Positions 1 through 6,001 of a stretch of 8,191 nt of DNA are shown in pieces (positions within the stretch are counted from its first letter, which is position 1; each line of letters begins with the position of its first letter). The stretch is taken from positions 1-8,191 of the forward strand of contig CAZZBK010000198.1 of assembly GCA_964652155.1 (NCBI GenBank), given 5' to 3'. A model generated the notes under the pieces. That model made no database searches. It saw only the letters and a program-made list of their open reading frames with translations, and was not told the DNA's origin. The DNA is from CAZZBK01 sp964652155. GTDB taxonomy: Bacteria > Planctomycetota > Planctomycetia > Pirellulales > PNKZ01. A program made the translations under genes and the position numbers.

Positions 1-164
1 AAGTTAACAGGACGACCAACGGGAGTCCGTAAATACCGGCCTCGCGTTGCTCGGCCTGCAAAGTTGATTATCTGAGGATCAATAGCCATCCAGTTTAACA
101 GCTTAACCGTCCGAGCAACACGAGGCCGGTATCTCCGGACTCCCGCTGGTTGTCCGATGAACTT
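1..164. repeat. Long imperfect inverted repeat upstream of def
   Basis: Bases 10-54 and 111-155 are reverse complements at 40 of 45 positions by hand alignment. A weaker extension pairs 1-9 with 156-164 (6 of 9). The loop is 55-110. The arms contain the shared words GGGAGTCCG and ATACCGGCCTCG. The loop's 61-87 also resembles 160-186 as a direct repeat (20 of 27, both ending TCAATAGCC). No protein could be recognised here. The structure could be a MITE-like remnant, the end of a larger element cut by the window edge, or a stem-loop at the 3' end of an upstream gene. The outer boundary is not visible, so target-site duplications cannot be judged. Confidence 0.75.
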
Positions 165-210
165 TATGACCTGAACCTCAATAGCCGTGTGTCGATCGCC
201 CTGCGCTCCC

Positions 211-239
211 TTGAGTCCTGGGGGCTCGATCGATACAGT
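211..239 (+). promoter_or_regulatory. Candidate sigma70-type promoter for def-fmt
   Basis: TTGAGT at 211-216 (4 of 6 to TTGACA) is followed by exactly 17 bases and then TACAGT at 234-239 (4 of 6 to TATAAT). Transcription would start near 246 and give a leader of about 40 bases before the def start at 286. This is pattern matching only, and planctomycete promoters need not follow the E. coli consensus. Confidence 0.3.
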
Positions 240-273
240 TGTTCAGGAACCAACATCGAACCCTGGCTAGCGT

Positions 274-277
274 GGAG
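274..277 (+). promoter_or_regulatory. Shine-Dalgarno deciding the def start
   Basis: GGAG lies 8 bases before the GTG at 286. An earlier in-frame GTG at 277 has no such site upstream. Starting at 286 gives an N-terminus of MQIIHWPHPTL, which is how I recall deformylases of this group beginning, so 286 is preferred. Confidence 0.6.
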
Positions 278-285
278 TGTTTGGC

Positions 286-867
286 GTGCAAATTATTCAC
301 TGGCCCCATCCGACCCTGTTGCGGGTCTCGAAGCCGCTCAAGCGCGTGGATGCGGAACTCAAGGAGATGGTGCGCGAGATGTTTGCCCTGATGTACACCC
401 ATCGGGGCGTGGGACTGGCCGCCAATCAGGTCGATCTCCCCTACCGACTCTTTGTTGTCAACGAGACCGGCGACGCCCAGCAGGCCGACAAGGAAATGGT
501 GTTCATCAACCCGGTGCTCTCGCGCCCCAAGGGGACGGCCGAGGACGAAGAGGGCTGCCTGAGCCTGCCGGGCTTGTATGCCCCGGTCCGTCGGCCCGAT
601 CAGGTACACGTCAATGCCTACTCGCTCGCTGGCGAGGAGTTGAACTTTGTGGCCACGGGTCATTTTGCGCGCATTTTGCAGCACGAGAACGATCACCTGG
701 ACGGCATTTTGTTCGTCGACCGGCTCGCGCCGACGCTGCAACTCGAGGTGCGCGAGGAGTTGGAAGGCTTTGCCAACGAGTTCCAGCAACTGCGCGAGCG
801 GGGCGAGATTCCCAGCGATCCGGAAATCACTCAGCGGTGGCTGACACTGGAAGCGGCGCGCACTTAA
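286..867 (+). CDS. def: Peptide deformylase
   Basis: This 193-residue protein removes the N-formyl group from the initiator methionine of nascent proteins at the ribosome. All three hallmark metal-site motifs of the family are present: GVGLAANQ at residues 41-48, EGCLS with the metal-binding Cys91, and HENDH with His133, Glu134 and His137. The two histidines and the cysteine bind the catalytic metal, and the glutamate is the general acid/base. Length is normal, with a modest C-terminal helical tail (about 150-193). GTG 286 is chosen as start over GTG 277 because of the GGAG 8 bases upstream. The gene is followed after 34 bases by fmt, the enzyme that adds the group this one removes, a widely conserved pairing that supports co-transcription. 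Nothing appears broken. Confidence 0.97.
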   Translation: MQIIHWPHPTLLRVSKPLKRVDAELKEMVREMFALMYTHRGVGLAANQVDLPYRLFVVNETGDAQQADKEMVFINPVLSRPKGTAEDEEGCLSLPGLYAPVRRPDQVHVNAYSLAGEELNFVATGHFARILQHENDHLDGILFVDRLAPTLQLEVREELEGFANEFQQLRERGEIPSDPEITQRWLTLEAART

Positions 868-901
868 CGACACGCTCACGTGAGCCAGGACGCAGTCGAC
901 C

Positions 902-1882
902 ATGAGTGAGCCGATACGGGTGGTTGTGATGGGGACGGGACCGTTCGCGGTGCCGATGTTTCGCGCGCTGCTCGCCTCGCGGTTCGAGATGGTCGCGCTG
1001 GTGACGCAACCGCTGCGCGAGGGACGCTCGCATCGCCCGCTTCCCAAGCCGCCGATGCGCGAGCTGGCCGAGCAACACCGGCTGCCGATCTTCGACCCGG
1101 TGAGCATCAACACGCCCGAGGCCCGCGAGCAACTCGCGTCTTGGCAGGCCGATCTGTTCGTGGTGGCCGACTATGGGCAAATCCTGGCTCCCGAGACGCT
1201 TGCCACGGCGCGGCTGGGAGGAATCAACCTGCATGGCTCGCTGCTCCCTAAGTATCGCGGCGCGGCGCCGATCAATTGGGCCATTTATCGCTCGGAGCGT
1301 GAGACAGGCGTGACGGTGATCCACATGACGCCGCAGGTCGACGCCGGCCCGTGCATTGCCCAGGCCTCGATCGCGATCGGCGACGAGGAGACCGCTCCCG
1401 AGCTTGAGCACCGCCTAGCCGAGCTGGGGGGCCCGTTGATCGTGGCCACGATCGAACGACTGCTGCGGGGCGAATGTCAGCCGCTGCCGCAAGTCGCCGC
1501 GCAGGCCAGCTCAGCCCGCCGGCTCCGCAAGTCCGACGGCGAGGTGGACTGGCAACAGAGCGCCGAGCAAATTGCTCGGCAGGTCCGGGCCTTTGAGCCG
1601 TGGCCTCGCACAAGCACCAGTTGGCATCGCGATGCACACCCCCCGCTGAGGTTAATTCTAGGCCCCGTCATGGTGCTTGAATCCCAATCCGATGCTCCGC
1701 CGGGTACGGTGCTACGAGCGGCGGGCAACGAGCTGCAGATCGCCACCGGCTCGGGGGTCGCCCAGTTGCGGCGTGTCCAGCCGGCGGGGAAGCGGATGCT
1801 CGAGGCGGGAGAATTCCTGCGGGGCTACCCGCTCCAGCCGGGGGACCGGCTCGGGCCGGACAGCGTGGGCCCGATTTCGTAA
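902..1882 (+). CDS. fmt: Methionyl-tRNA formyltransferase
   Basis: This 326-residue cytoplasmic enzyme transfers a formyl group from 10-formyltetrahydrofolate to Met-tRNA(fMet), making the initiator tRNA. The N-terminal formyltransferase domain (about 5-190) starts with a beta-strand and glycine turn (VVVMGTGPFAVP). It contains the signature INLHGSLLPKYRGAAPINWA. Asn109, His111 and Asp147 match the family's catalytic Asn-His-Asp triad. The C-terminal tRNA-binding OB-like domain (about 205-320) shows the expected KSDGEVDW, VRAFEPWP and EFLRGYPL segments. The ATG at 902 has a weak AGGA at 887-890. It lies 34 bases after def and probably shares its transcript. Length and motifs indicate an intact gene. 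The final residues (DRLGPDSVGPIS) look lineage-specific. Confidence 0.97.
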   Translation: MSEPIRVVVMGTGPFAVPMFRALLASRFEMVALVTQPLREGRSHRPLPKPPMRELAEQHRLPIFDPVSINTPEAREQLASWQADLFVVADYGQILAPETLATARLGGINLHGSLLPKYRGAAPINWAIYRSERETGVTVIHMTPQVDAGPCIAQASIAIGDEETAPELEHRLAELGGPLIVATIERLLRGECQPLPQVAAQASSARRLRKSDGEVDWQQSAEQIARQVRAFEPWPRTSTSWHRDAHPPLRLILGPVMVLESQSDAPPGTVLRAAGNELQIATGSGVAQLRRVQPAGKRMLEAGEFLRGYPLQPGDRLGPDSVGPIS

Positions 1883-2045
1883 GGCTCGGTTCCCGGCGGC
1901 ATCTCGAAATTGCCGAGACATCGTATTACCATACGGGAGCTGGGCGTTGCTCGACTCGAAACGGATCGGCAGCCGCACCTGCGGTAAGCTAGTATTATTG
2001 GACGTAGGATCATCCTCTGGAGTCGGCCCTGGAGTTTGACACATC

Positions 2046-3050
2046 GTGGCAAGAGCGCTGGTCACCGGCGCGACCGGGTTCATTGGCGGGCATCTGGTTC
2101 GTGACCTCTTGAAACGTGACATCCAAGTCCGCGCGCTCGTGCGTCGAGCGTCGGCGGGCGAGGCATTGCGCTCGCTGGGGGTCGAGGTCGTCGTGGGCGA
2201 TGTCACCCGCAGCGAGTCGCTCCAGGGCGTGCTCGATGGCGTCGACACGGTCTATCATCAGGCCGGCACGATTAAGGCCTTCACGCCGGCCGAGTTTCAG
2301 CGCGTCAACGAGCACGGGGTCCGCAACCTGCTCGAGGCCTGCGCCGCGCAGCGGCAACCGCCGGTGGTCGTGCATACGTCGTCGATCGCGGCCGCAGGCC
2401 CCTCGCCCGCCGACTCGCCCCGCACCGAAGACGACCCCCTCGCGCCGGTCTCTTACTACGGTCATAGCAAGCGCGCCGGCGAAGTGGTCTGCGAGCAGTA
2501 TGCCGACCGCGTCCCCATCACGATCGTGCGGCCGCCGATCGTGTTTGGCGAAGGGGACCTGGCGATGCTGAGCCTGTTTCGGCCCGTCAATAAGATCGGC
2601 TTGTTCACCGTCCCCGGCTGGGCGATCCGCCGGGTGTCGTTGCTCTATGTGCGCGACTTGACCGCGGCCTTGATGAGCTGCGCCGAGCGCGGCGTGCGCG
2701 TGCGCCCACACACGACGCAGGGGGTTTACTTTCTGGCCGATGACGCCCGCCCCACCTACGCCGAACTCGGGCGGCTCATTGGCGACGCGCTCGGCCGACA
2801 GCGGTTGCTCGTGGTGCGCATTCCGGATCCCCTCGCGTGGTGTGTCGGCGCGACGGCCGAGGTCGTGTCGCGCATTCGGCGACAGCCGGGCATGGTCAAC
2901 CTCGACAAAATTCGTGAGGCGGTCGCCGGCTCCTGGATCTGCTCGGCCACTCGGGCCCGCGAGCAACTCGGCTTCAGCGTCACGGCCTCGCTCCAGGAAC
3001 GCATGCGGCAGACCGCCGAGAGCTATCATCGGCTCGGCTGGGTGGCGTAG
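2046..3050 (+). CDS. NAD(P)-dependent epimerase/dehydratase family protein (extended SDR)
   Basis: This 334-residue extended short-chain dehydrogenase/reductase has a Rossmann cofactor motif TGATGFIGG (Gly8, Gly11, Gly14). It also has a catalytic serine region HTSSIAAAG (Ser112/Ser113) and the YxxxK active-site pair Tyr138 and Lys142 (YYGHSK). RPPIVFGEGD (162-171) is the usual substrate-domain segment. Related families act on nucleotide sugars, flavonoids or 3-beta-hydroxysteroids. The substrate cannot be read from the sequence, so no symbol is given. GTG 2046 is the first possible start because TGA at 2037-2039 is in frame just upstream, and GGAG at 2031-2034 lies 11 bases ahead. A 163-base gap separates it from fmt, so it may have its own promoter. 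AT-richer bases around 1990-2000 (TATTAT at 1993) could be a -10 box, but no good -35 is seen. Its stop codon runs straight into the 3050-3152 inverted repeat. Confidence 0.88.
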   Translation: MARALVTGATGFIGGHLVRDLLKRDIQVRALVRRASAGEALRSLGVEVVVGDVTRSESLQGVLDGVDTVYHQAGTIKAFTPAEFQRVNEHGVRNLLEACAAQRQPPVVVHTSSIAAAGPSPADSPRTEDDPLAPVSYYGHSKRAGEVVCEQYADRVPITIVRPPIVFGEGDLAMLSLFRPVNKIGLFTVPGWAIRRVSLLYVRDLTAALMSCAERGVRVRPHTTQGVYFLADDARPTYAELGRLIGDALGRQRLLVVRIPDPLAWCVGATAEVVSRIRRQPGMVNLDKIREAVAGSWICSATRAREQLGFSVTASLQERMRQTAESYHRLGWVA

Positions 3051-3152
3051 GGGAAGTGCAAAATGCTGAGTGCAAAGTGCTGAATTGAAGAACGCTATCG
3101 CGTCAGCGCTCCGCCATTCAGCACTTTGCACTCAGCATTTTGCACTTTCCCC
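3050..3152. repeat. Heptamer-built inverted repeat with 30-base loop (element A)
   Basis: Left arm 3050-3085 and right arm 3116-3152 are reverse complements over all 36 bases except for one extra T in the right arm (CACTTTCCCC versus CACTTCCCC). Each arm is itself 7-base periodic. The right arm reads GCACTTT, GCACTCA, GCATTTT, GCACTTT from 3121. Equivalently, the left arm holds two 14-base units, TGCAAAATGCTGAG and TGCAAAGTGCTGAA (12 of 14). The loop carries CGCT (3093-3096) and AGCG (3105-3108), a small nested dyad. It begins at the last base of the epimerase stop codon. As RNA it would form a very stable hairpin and could stop transcription or protect the 3' end, but no T-run follows, so it is not a textbook intrinsic terminator. 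Confidence 0.95.
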
Positions 3153-3171
3153 CTACCCCTGTGCCACCTAG

Positions 3172-3199
3172 TTGTCACACCCCGGGGCGATCCTATCGA
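3172..3199 (+). promoter_or_regulatory. Weak candidate promoter for the HYExAFE gene
   Basis: TTGTCA at 3172-3177 (5 of 6 to TTGACA) is followed by 16 bases and TATCGA at 3194-3199 (3 of 6 to TATAAT). The -10 match is poor. The remaining bases up to the start at 3304 show no gene and no clear RNA structure. Confidence 0.18.
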
Positions 3200-3303
3200 G
3201 GTCCGCGCGGCCATGAAGCCAGGGGGACCATCGGAAGCCCGGTGTTTCCCGGTCTGGCGTTGCTCGCCGAGGCTCATTTGTTTCGCAGGGGGTCAATAGG
3301 GGT

Positions 3304-3858
3304 ATGGATCGGCACAATCACTACGAGCTGGCGTTCGAGGCGTACTTGCGTTCGCGACACGTCGGCTATGTGGCGGTCGACGAGGCCCGTCGCACGGTGC
3401 TCAGCGAGGCCAGCGTCAAGAGCCTCGACTTCATCGTCTCGTCCCCCACGGGCACGACTTGGCTGGTCGATGTCAAAGGGAGGCTATTTCCCTCGGGAAC
3501 CCAGAAGCAGTATTGGAAAAACTGGTCGACCTACGACGACCTGATCGGCCTGGCCCAGTGGGAGCGGATGTTTGGGCCCAGCGCCCAGGGGCTGTTCGTG
3601 TTCGCCTACCAGGTCTGCGCCGACCGATCCCCTTTGCCGGCCGAGCAATTGTTCGAGTTCCGCGATACCCGCTACGGGTTCGTCGCCATGCGCTTGGGTC
3701 ACTACGCGCAGTGGGCCAAGACGATCTCGCCGCGCTGGAACACGCTGGCCATGAGCACGCGGCAATTTCGCGCGTTGGCCGAGCCGCTGGACGGACTGCT
3801 CGGCCTGGGGGAGACAAACTTGGCGCCCCGAGATGAAATCCTGGCCGAGGTTGGTTAG
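3304..3858 (+). CDS. HYExAFE family protein, possible PD-(D/E)XK nuclease-like fold
   Basis: This 184-residue protein opens with MDRHNHYELAFEAYL, an exact match to the HYExAFE signature (residues 6-12) that names a family known from planctomycetes, to my knowledge without a described function. No signal peptide or membrane segment is visible, so it is probably cytoplasmic. The pattern is an acidic residue in the first helix (Glu8 or Glu12), then LDFIV with Asp42, then a strand LVDVKGR with Asp56 and Lys58. This order and spacing resemble the E...D...(D/E)xK metal site of PD-(D/E)XK nucleases, for example archaeal Hjc resolvase. The nuclease idea is inference, not a recognised annotation. A conserved-looking aromatic helix follows (LIGLAQWERMFG, 80-91). 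ATG 3304 has AGGGGG at 3287-3292. The small membrane protein begins 47 bases downstream, on the same strand. Confidence 0.88.
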   Translation: MDRHNHYELAFEAYLRSRHVGYVAVDEARRTVLSEASVKSLDFIVSSPTGTTWLVDVKGRLFPSGTQKQYWKNWSTYDDLIGLAQWERMFGPSAQGLFVFAYQVCADRSPLPAEQLFEFRDTRYGFVAMRLGHYAQWAKTISPRWNTLAMSTRQFRALAEPLDGLLGLGETNLAPRDEILAEVG

Positions 3859-3905
3859 AATCGACGCGTGTCGTCTTCCGTTGCCCCACTGAAACTGGAA
3901 CCGTC

Positions 3906-4121
3906 ATGCGACCCCTGCGAACTTGGCTTGCACAGCTCAGCGCCGCCGCGTTGCTCCTCGCCTCGCCGCAGATCGTCTGGGCGCAAACGGCATTGCCCAC
4001 CGTCGAACCCAAGGGTTACACGCTGCAATACTTGGTGACGGTGCTGTTCATCGCGCTGGGCGTGGGGGTCGCGCTCCTCCCGTCGAATCGCAAGCTCGAA
4101 ATTCCTGACGAGCGCGAATAG
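3906..4121 (+). CDS. Small secreted or single-pass membrane protein, hypothetical
   Basis: This is a 71-residue protein of unknown function. The N-terminus has a signal-peptide layout: basic start (MRPLRTW), hydrophobic stretch (LSAAALLLAS, about 11-20) and a plausible signal-peptidase I site after VWA (residue 26). A second hydrophobic segment at about 40-59 (TLQYLVTVLFIALGVGVALL) would span the inner membrane. It is followed by a short charged tail, NRKLEIPDERE. The basic residues just after the helix favour a cytoplasmic C-terminus. ATG 3906 has GGAA at 3897-3900. The gene follows HYExAFE by 47 bases and probably shares its transcript. It is convergent with the aminotransferase, whose stop is only 11 bases away. 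I do not recognise the family. Confidence 0.75.
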   Translation: MRPLRTWLAQLSAAALLLASPQIVWAQTALPTVEPKGYTLQYLVTVLFIALGVGVALLPSNRKLEIPDERE

Positions 4122-4132
4122 CACGCCGCGGC

Positions 4133-5374
4133 TTACAAGCGGCTCTTCTCGTTGGAGCGCTGTAAGAACTTCGGCCCCGCCAGCGCTCCGCGCGCCGCGC
4201 GGCTGTGCCAGAACGCGGCCACCTCGTCGACCACATGGCGTTGTTCGAACTCGGTTAGCTCGGGGAAGATGGGCAGCGCGAGCGTCTCGAGCGCGGCTTG
4301 GTTCGTCACCTCGAGCGCCCCGCAACGGTGCGGCAACGTTTGGAAACACGCTTGGGCGTGGATCGGCACGGGGTAGTAAATCTCGCTGCCAATCTTGCGC
4401 TCGGCGAGATGCTGCCGCAGCGCGTCACGCTCCCCTTGGCTCACGCGAATCACGTACTGGTTCCACACATGCCGCGAGTCGCCTGGCACCTGGGGCAGCG
4501 ACAGCACCTGATCCAAGCCACGCTCCACGAACAACGCCTGGTATCGCAGCGCGATCGCCTGTCGCGCCGCGACCCAGCTATCCAGGTGCGGCAACTTCAC
4601 GTTCAGTACGGCTGCCTGAATGCTGTCGAGTCGGCTGTTGATGCCCAACGCCTGATGGTAATACCGCGGCTGCATGCCATGCCCACGCAGCAGCTTGAGC
4701 CGCTCGGCCAACGCCGCGTCGTGGGTCGTGAGCAGTCCGCCGTCACCAAAGCAGCCGAGGTTCTTCGTGGGGTAGAAGCTAAAGCAGGCCACGTCGGCCA
4801 AGCAGCCCGCGCGGCGTCCCTGATATTCGGCCCCAATCGCCTGACAGGCGTCTTCAATCACGCGCAGCTGGTGTCGCTGCGCAAGCTCGTTGATCGCGCG
4901 CATGTCGGCGCACTGCCCGAACAAATGCACCGGAATGATTGCCTTGGTGCGCGGCGTGATGGCCGCGGCGATGCACCGCGGGTCGATGTTAAACGTATGC
5001 GGATCGATGTCGACAAAGACGCTCGTGGCCCCCAGCCGCGCCACGGCCGACGCGGTGGCGAAGAACGAGTAGCTGGGCACAATCACTTCATCGCCGGGAC
5101 CAATGTCAAAGGCCATGAGCGCGAGCAGCAGCGCGTCGCTACCCGAGGCGCAGCCCACGCCGTGCGCCGCGCCACAGTACGCCGCGGCCCGCTCCTCGAA
5201 CGTCTGGCAGTCGGGCCCGAAAATGTATCGCCCGCTGCGGCTCACATTCCCCACGGCCGCCAGCAACTCGCCGGCCAAGCTTTCGAACTGCCGTTGATTA
5301 TCGAACAGCGGCACGCCCGGTATCACGGGGCTCGACACGGCCCGATCGACACGCAACGGCTCGACAGCACTCAT
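4133..5374 (-). CDS. DegT/DnrJ/EryC1/StrS family PLP-dependent aminotransferase
   Basis: This 413-residue fold-type I enzyme belongs to the sugar aminotransferase family. Members transfer an amino group, usually from glutamate, to a keto-sugar nucleotide for cell-surface glycan or lipopolysaccharide synthesis. Visible landmarks are ASGSDALLLAL (76-86) for PLP phosphate binding, PSYSFFATA (100-108) and HLFGQ (150-154). IEDACQAIGAEYQG has Asp175, which contacts the PLP ring nitrogen. SFYPTKNLGCFGDGG carries the Schiff-base Lys204. SRLDSIQAAVL and YYPVPIHAQACF complete the set. The reading frame is open upstream to 5518, but ATG 5374 is preferred. It has a perfect AGGAGG 9 bases upstream, and the extra residues are arginine-rich and unlike the family. 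The exact sugar cannot be inferred. The only nearby candidate partner is the epimerase-like gene at 2046-3050, on the other strand. Upstream lies a shared divergent promoter region with mgsA. Confidence 0.95.
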   Translation of the reverse strand: MSAVEPLRVDRAVSSPVIPGVPLFDNQRQFESLAGELLAAVGNVSRSGRYIFGPDCQTFEERAAAYCGAAHGVGCASGSDALLLALMAFDIGPGDEVIVPSYSFFATASAVARLGATSVFVDIDPHTFNIDPRCIAAAITPRTKAIIPVHLFGQCADMRAINELAQRHQLRVIEDACQAIGAEYQGRRAGCLADVACFSFYPTKNLGCFGDGGLLTTHDAALAERLKLLRGHGMQPRYYHQALGINSRLDSIQAAVLNVKLPHLDSWVAARQAIALRYQALFVERGLDQVLSLPQVPGDSRHVWNQYVIRVSQGERDALRQHLAERKIGSEIYYPVPIHAQACFQTLPHRCGALEVTNQAALETLALPIFPELTEFEQRHVVDEVAAFWHSRAARGALAGPKFLQRSNEKSRL

Positions 5375-5383
5375 CTTTCCAGG

Positions 5384-5389
5384 CCTCCT
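5384..5389 (-). promoter_or_regulatory. Perfect Shine-Dalgarno fixing the aminotransferase start
   Basis: CCTCCT on the plus strand reads AGGAGG on the coding strand, 9 bases before ATG 5374. It excludes the longer frame starting at 5518 as the main product. Confidence 0.85.
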
Positions 5390-5407
5390 TGCCACACGGT
5401 TTCGATG

Positions 5408-5426
5408 GCGCAAGTCCCTTGCGCCT
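5408..5426. promoter_or_regulatory. 8-bp perfect hairpin in the aminotransferase leader
   Basis: GGCGCAAG (5408-5415) and CTTGCGCC (5419-5426) are perfect reverse complements around a 3-base loop. It sits 33 bases upstream of the aminotransferase ATG, just behind the Shine-Dalgarno, inside the 243-base divergent region (5375-5617) shared with mgsA. It could be an RNA stem in the leader, a protein-binding dyad, or a terminator-like stem without a T-run. The rest of the region shows no gene. I see no convincing -35/-10 pair for either gene there, and mgsA has no strong Shine-Dalgarno. Confidence 0.55.
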
Positions 5427-5617
5427 CGGCGAGGCTCGCACTCTAGCCGCTCCATCGCGGGGGGGTCAAGGCGAATCCAGACCAACGAAAAGCGGAGAGC
5501 CGACAGCGATACGCGCACCGCGCGCGCTCATCGCTTCCCAATTCGACCCACTCGGGGCACAATGACCACCGCGTCGCTCCCCCAATTGTCCTACCATCGT
5601 GTGCTAGCAGAAACTCC

Positions 5618-5989
5618 ATGATCGCCCTCATCGCCCATGACCAACGGAAGACCGCCATGCTCGACTTCGTCGGTCGGCACCTCCCCTTTTTCAGCACCGT
5701 TCCCTTGGTCGCCACGGGCACCACTGGCCGACTGCTGAACGAACGCTGGGGACTCAGCGCCGAGTGCGTCGCCCACGGTCCGCACGGCGGCGACCTGATC
5801 ATCGGCGGCCGCGTGGCCACCGGCGACATTCGCGCCGTGATCTTCTTCCGCGACCCGCTCACCGCCCAACCCCACGAGCCCGACATCTCGGCGCTGATGC
5901 GGGTCTGCGACGTGCATCATGTGGCGCTGGCCACCAACGACGCGACCGCCTCGGCCGTCGTCACCGCCTTGCAAAGCGGTGCCCTGTAA
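5618..5989 (+). CDS. mgsA: Methylglyoxal synthase
   Basis: This 123-residue cytoplasmic enzyme converts dihydroxyacetone phosphate to methylglyoxal and phosphate, a bypass of lower glycolysis used when sugar phosphates accumulate. Nearly every hallmark is present: IALIAHD with His7 and Asp8, ATGTTGRLL (32-40) for phosphate binding, and GPHGGD with Asp59. FFRDPLTAQPHEPD carries Asp79, His86 and Asp89, and ALATNDATA (103-111) follows. These correspond to E. coli His19, Asp20, Asp71, Asp91, His98 and Asp101. ATG 5618 gives the same IALIAHD opening as short homologues. The protein is shorter than the E. coli enzyme (152 residues), lacking both its N-terminal extension and part of its C-terminal tail, but the catalytic core is complete. 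No strong Shine-Dalgarno is visible. A MOSC gene follows after 12 bases. Confidence 0.95.
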   Translation: MIALIAHDQRKTAMLDFVGRHLPFFSTVPLVATGTTGRLLNERWGLSAECVAHGPHGGDLIIGGRVATGDIRAVIFFRDPLTAQPHEPDISALMRVCDVHHVALATNDATASAVVTALQSGAL

Positions 5990-6001
5990 TCGAGCGCGAC
6001 C

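Noticed and set aside
1..164. Integron attC site or CRISPR-like repeat
   Set aside because: No correctly placed RYYYAAC/GTTRRRY core pair is present, the arms are longer than usual, and there is no regular repeat-spacer pattern.
150..905. 251-codon plus-strand open frame overlapping def
   Set aside because: It overlaps the entire def gene in another frame, and its product is arginine/glycine-rich with no domain. The GC-rich sequence explains the lack of stops.
178..1113. 311-codon minus-strand frame antisense to def and fmt
   Set aside because: The strongly supported def and fmt genes occupy the other strand, and no recognisable motif was found in the product.
1972..1985. Small GCCGC/GCGGT hairpin after fmt as a terminator
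   Set aside because: The stem is only about 5 pairs including a G-U pair, and no T-run follows, so it is too weak to annotate.
2010..3131. 373-codon minus-strand frame antisense to the epimerase gene
   Set aside because: The product is low-complexity and Arg/His/Asp-rich, and its start lies inside the heptamer inverted repeat. The sense gene has all SDR motifs.
3050..3152. Standard intrinsic terminator
   Set aside because: The hairpin is strong, but it is followed by CCCTACCCC rather than a T-run. It is better described as a repeat element that might still affect transcript ends.
4298..5446. 382-codon plus-strand frame antisense to the aminotransferase
   Set aside because: The minus strand encodes a full DegT-family enzyme with its Schiff-base lysine and a perfect Shine-Dalgarno. 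The antisense product has no domain.
5375..5518. N-terminal extension of the aminotransferase
   Set aside because: The frame is open but Arg-rich and unlike the family. The AGGAGG 9 bases before ATG 5374 marks the real start.
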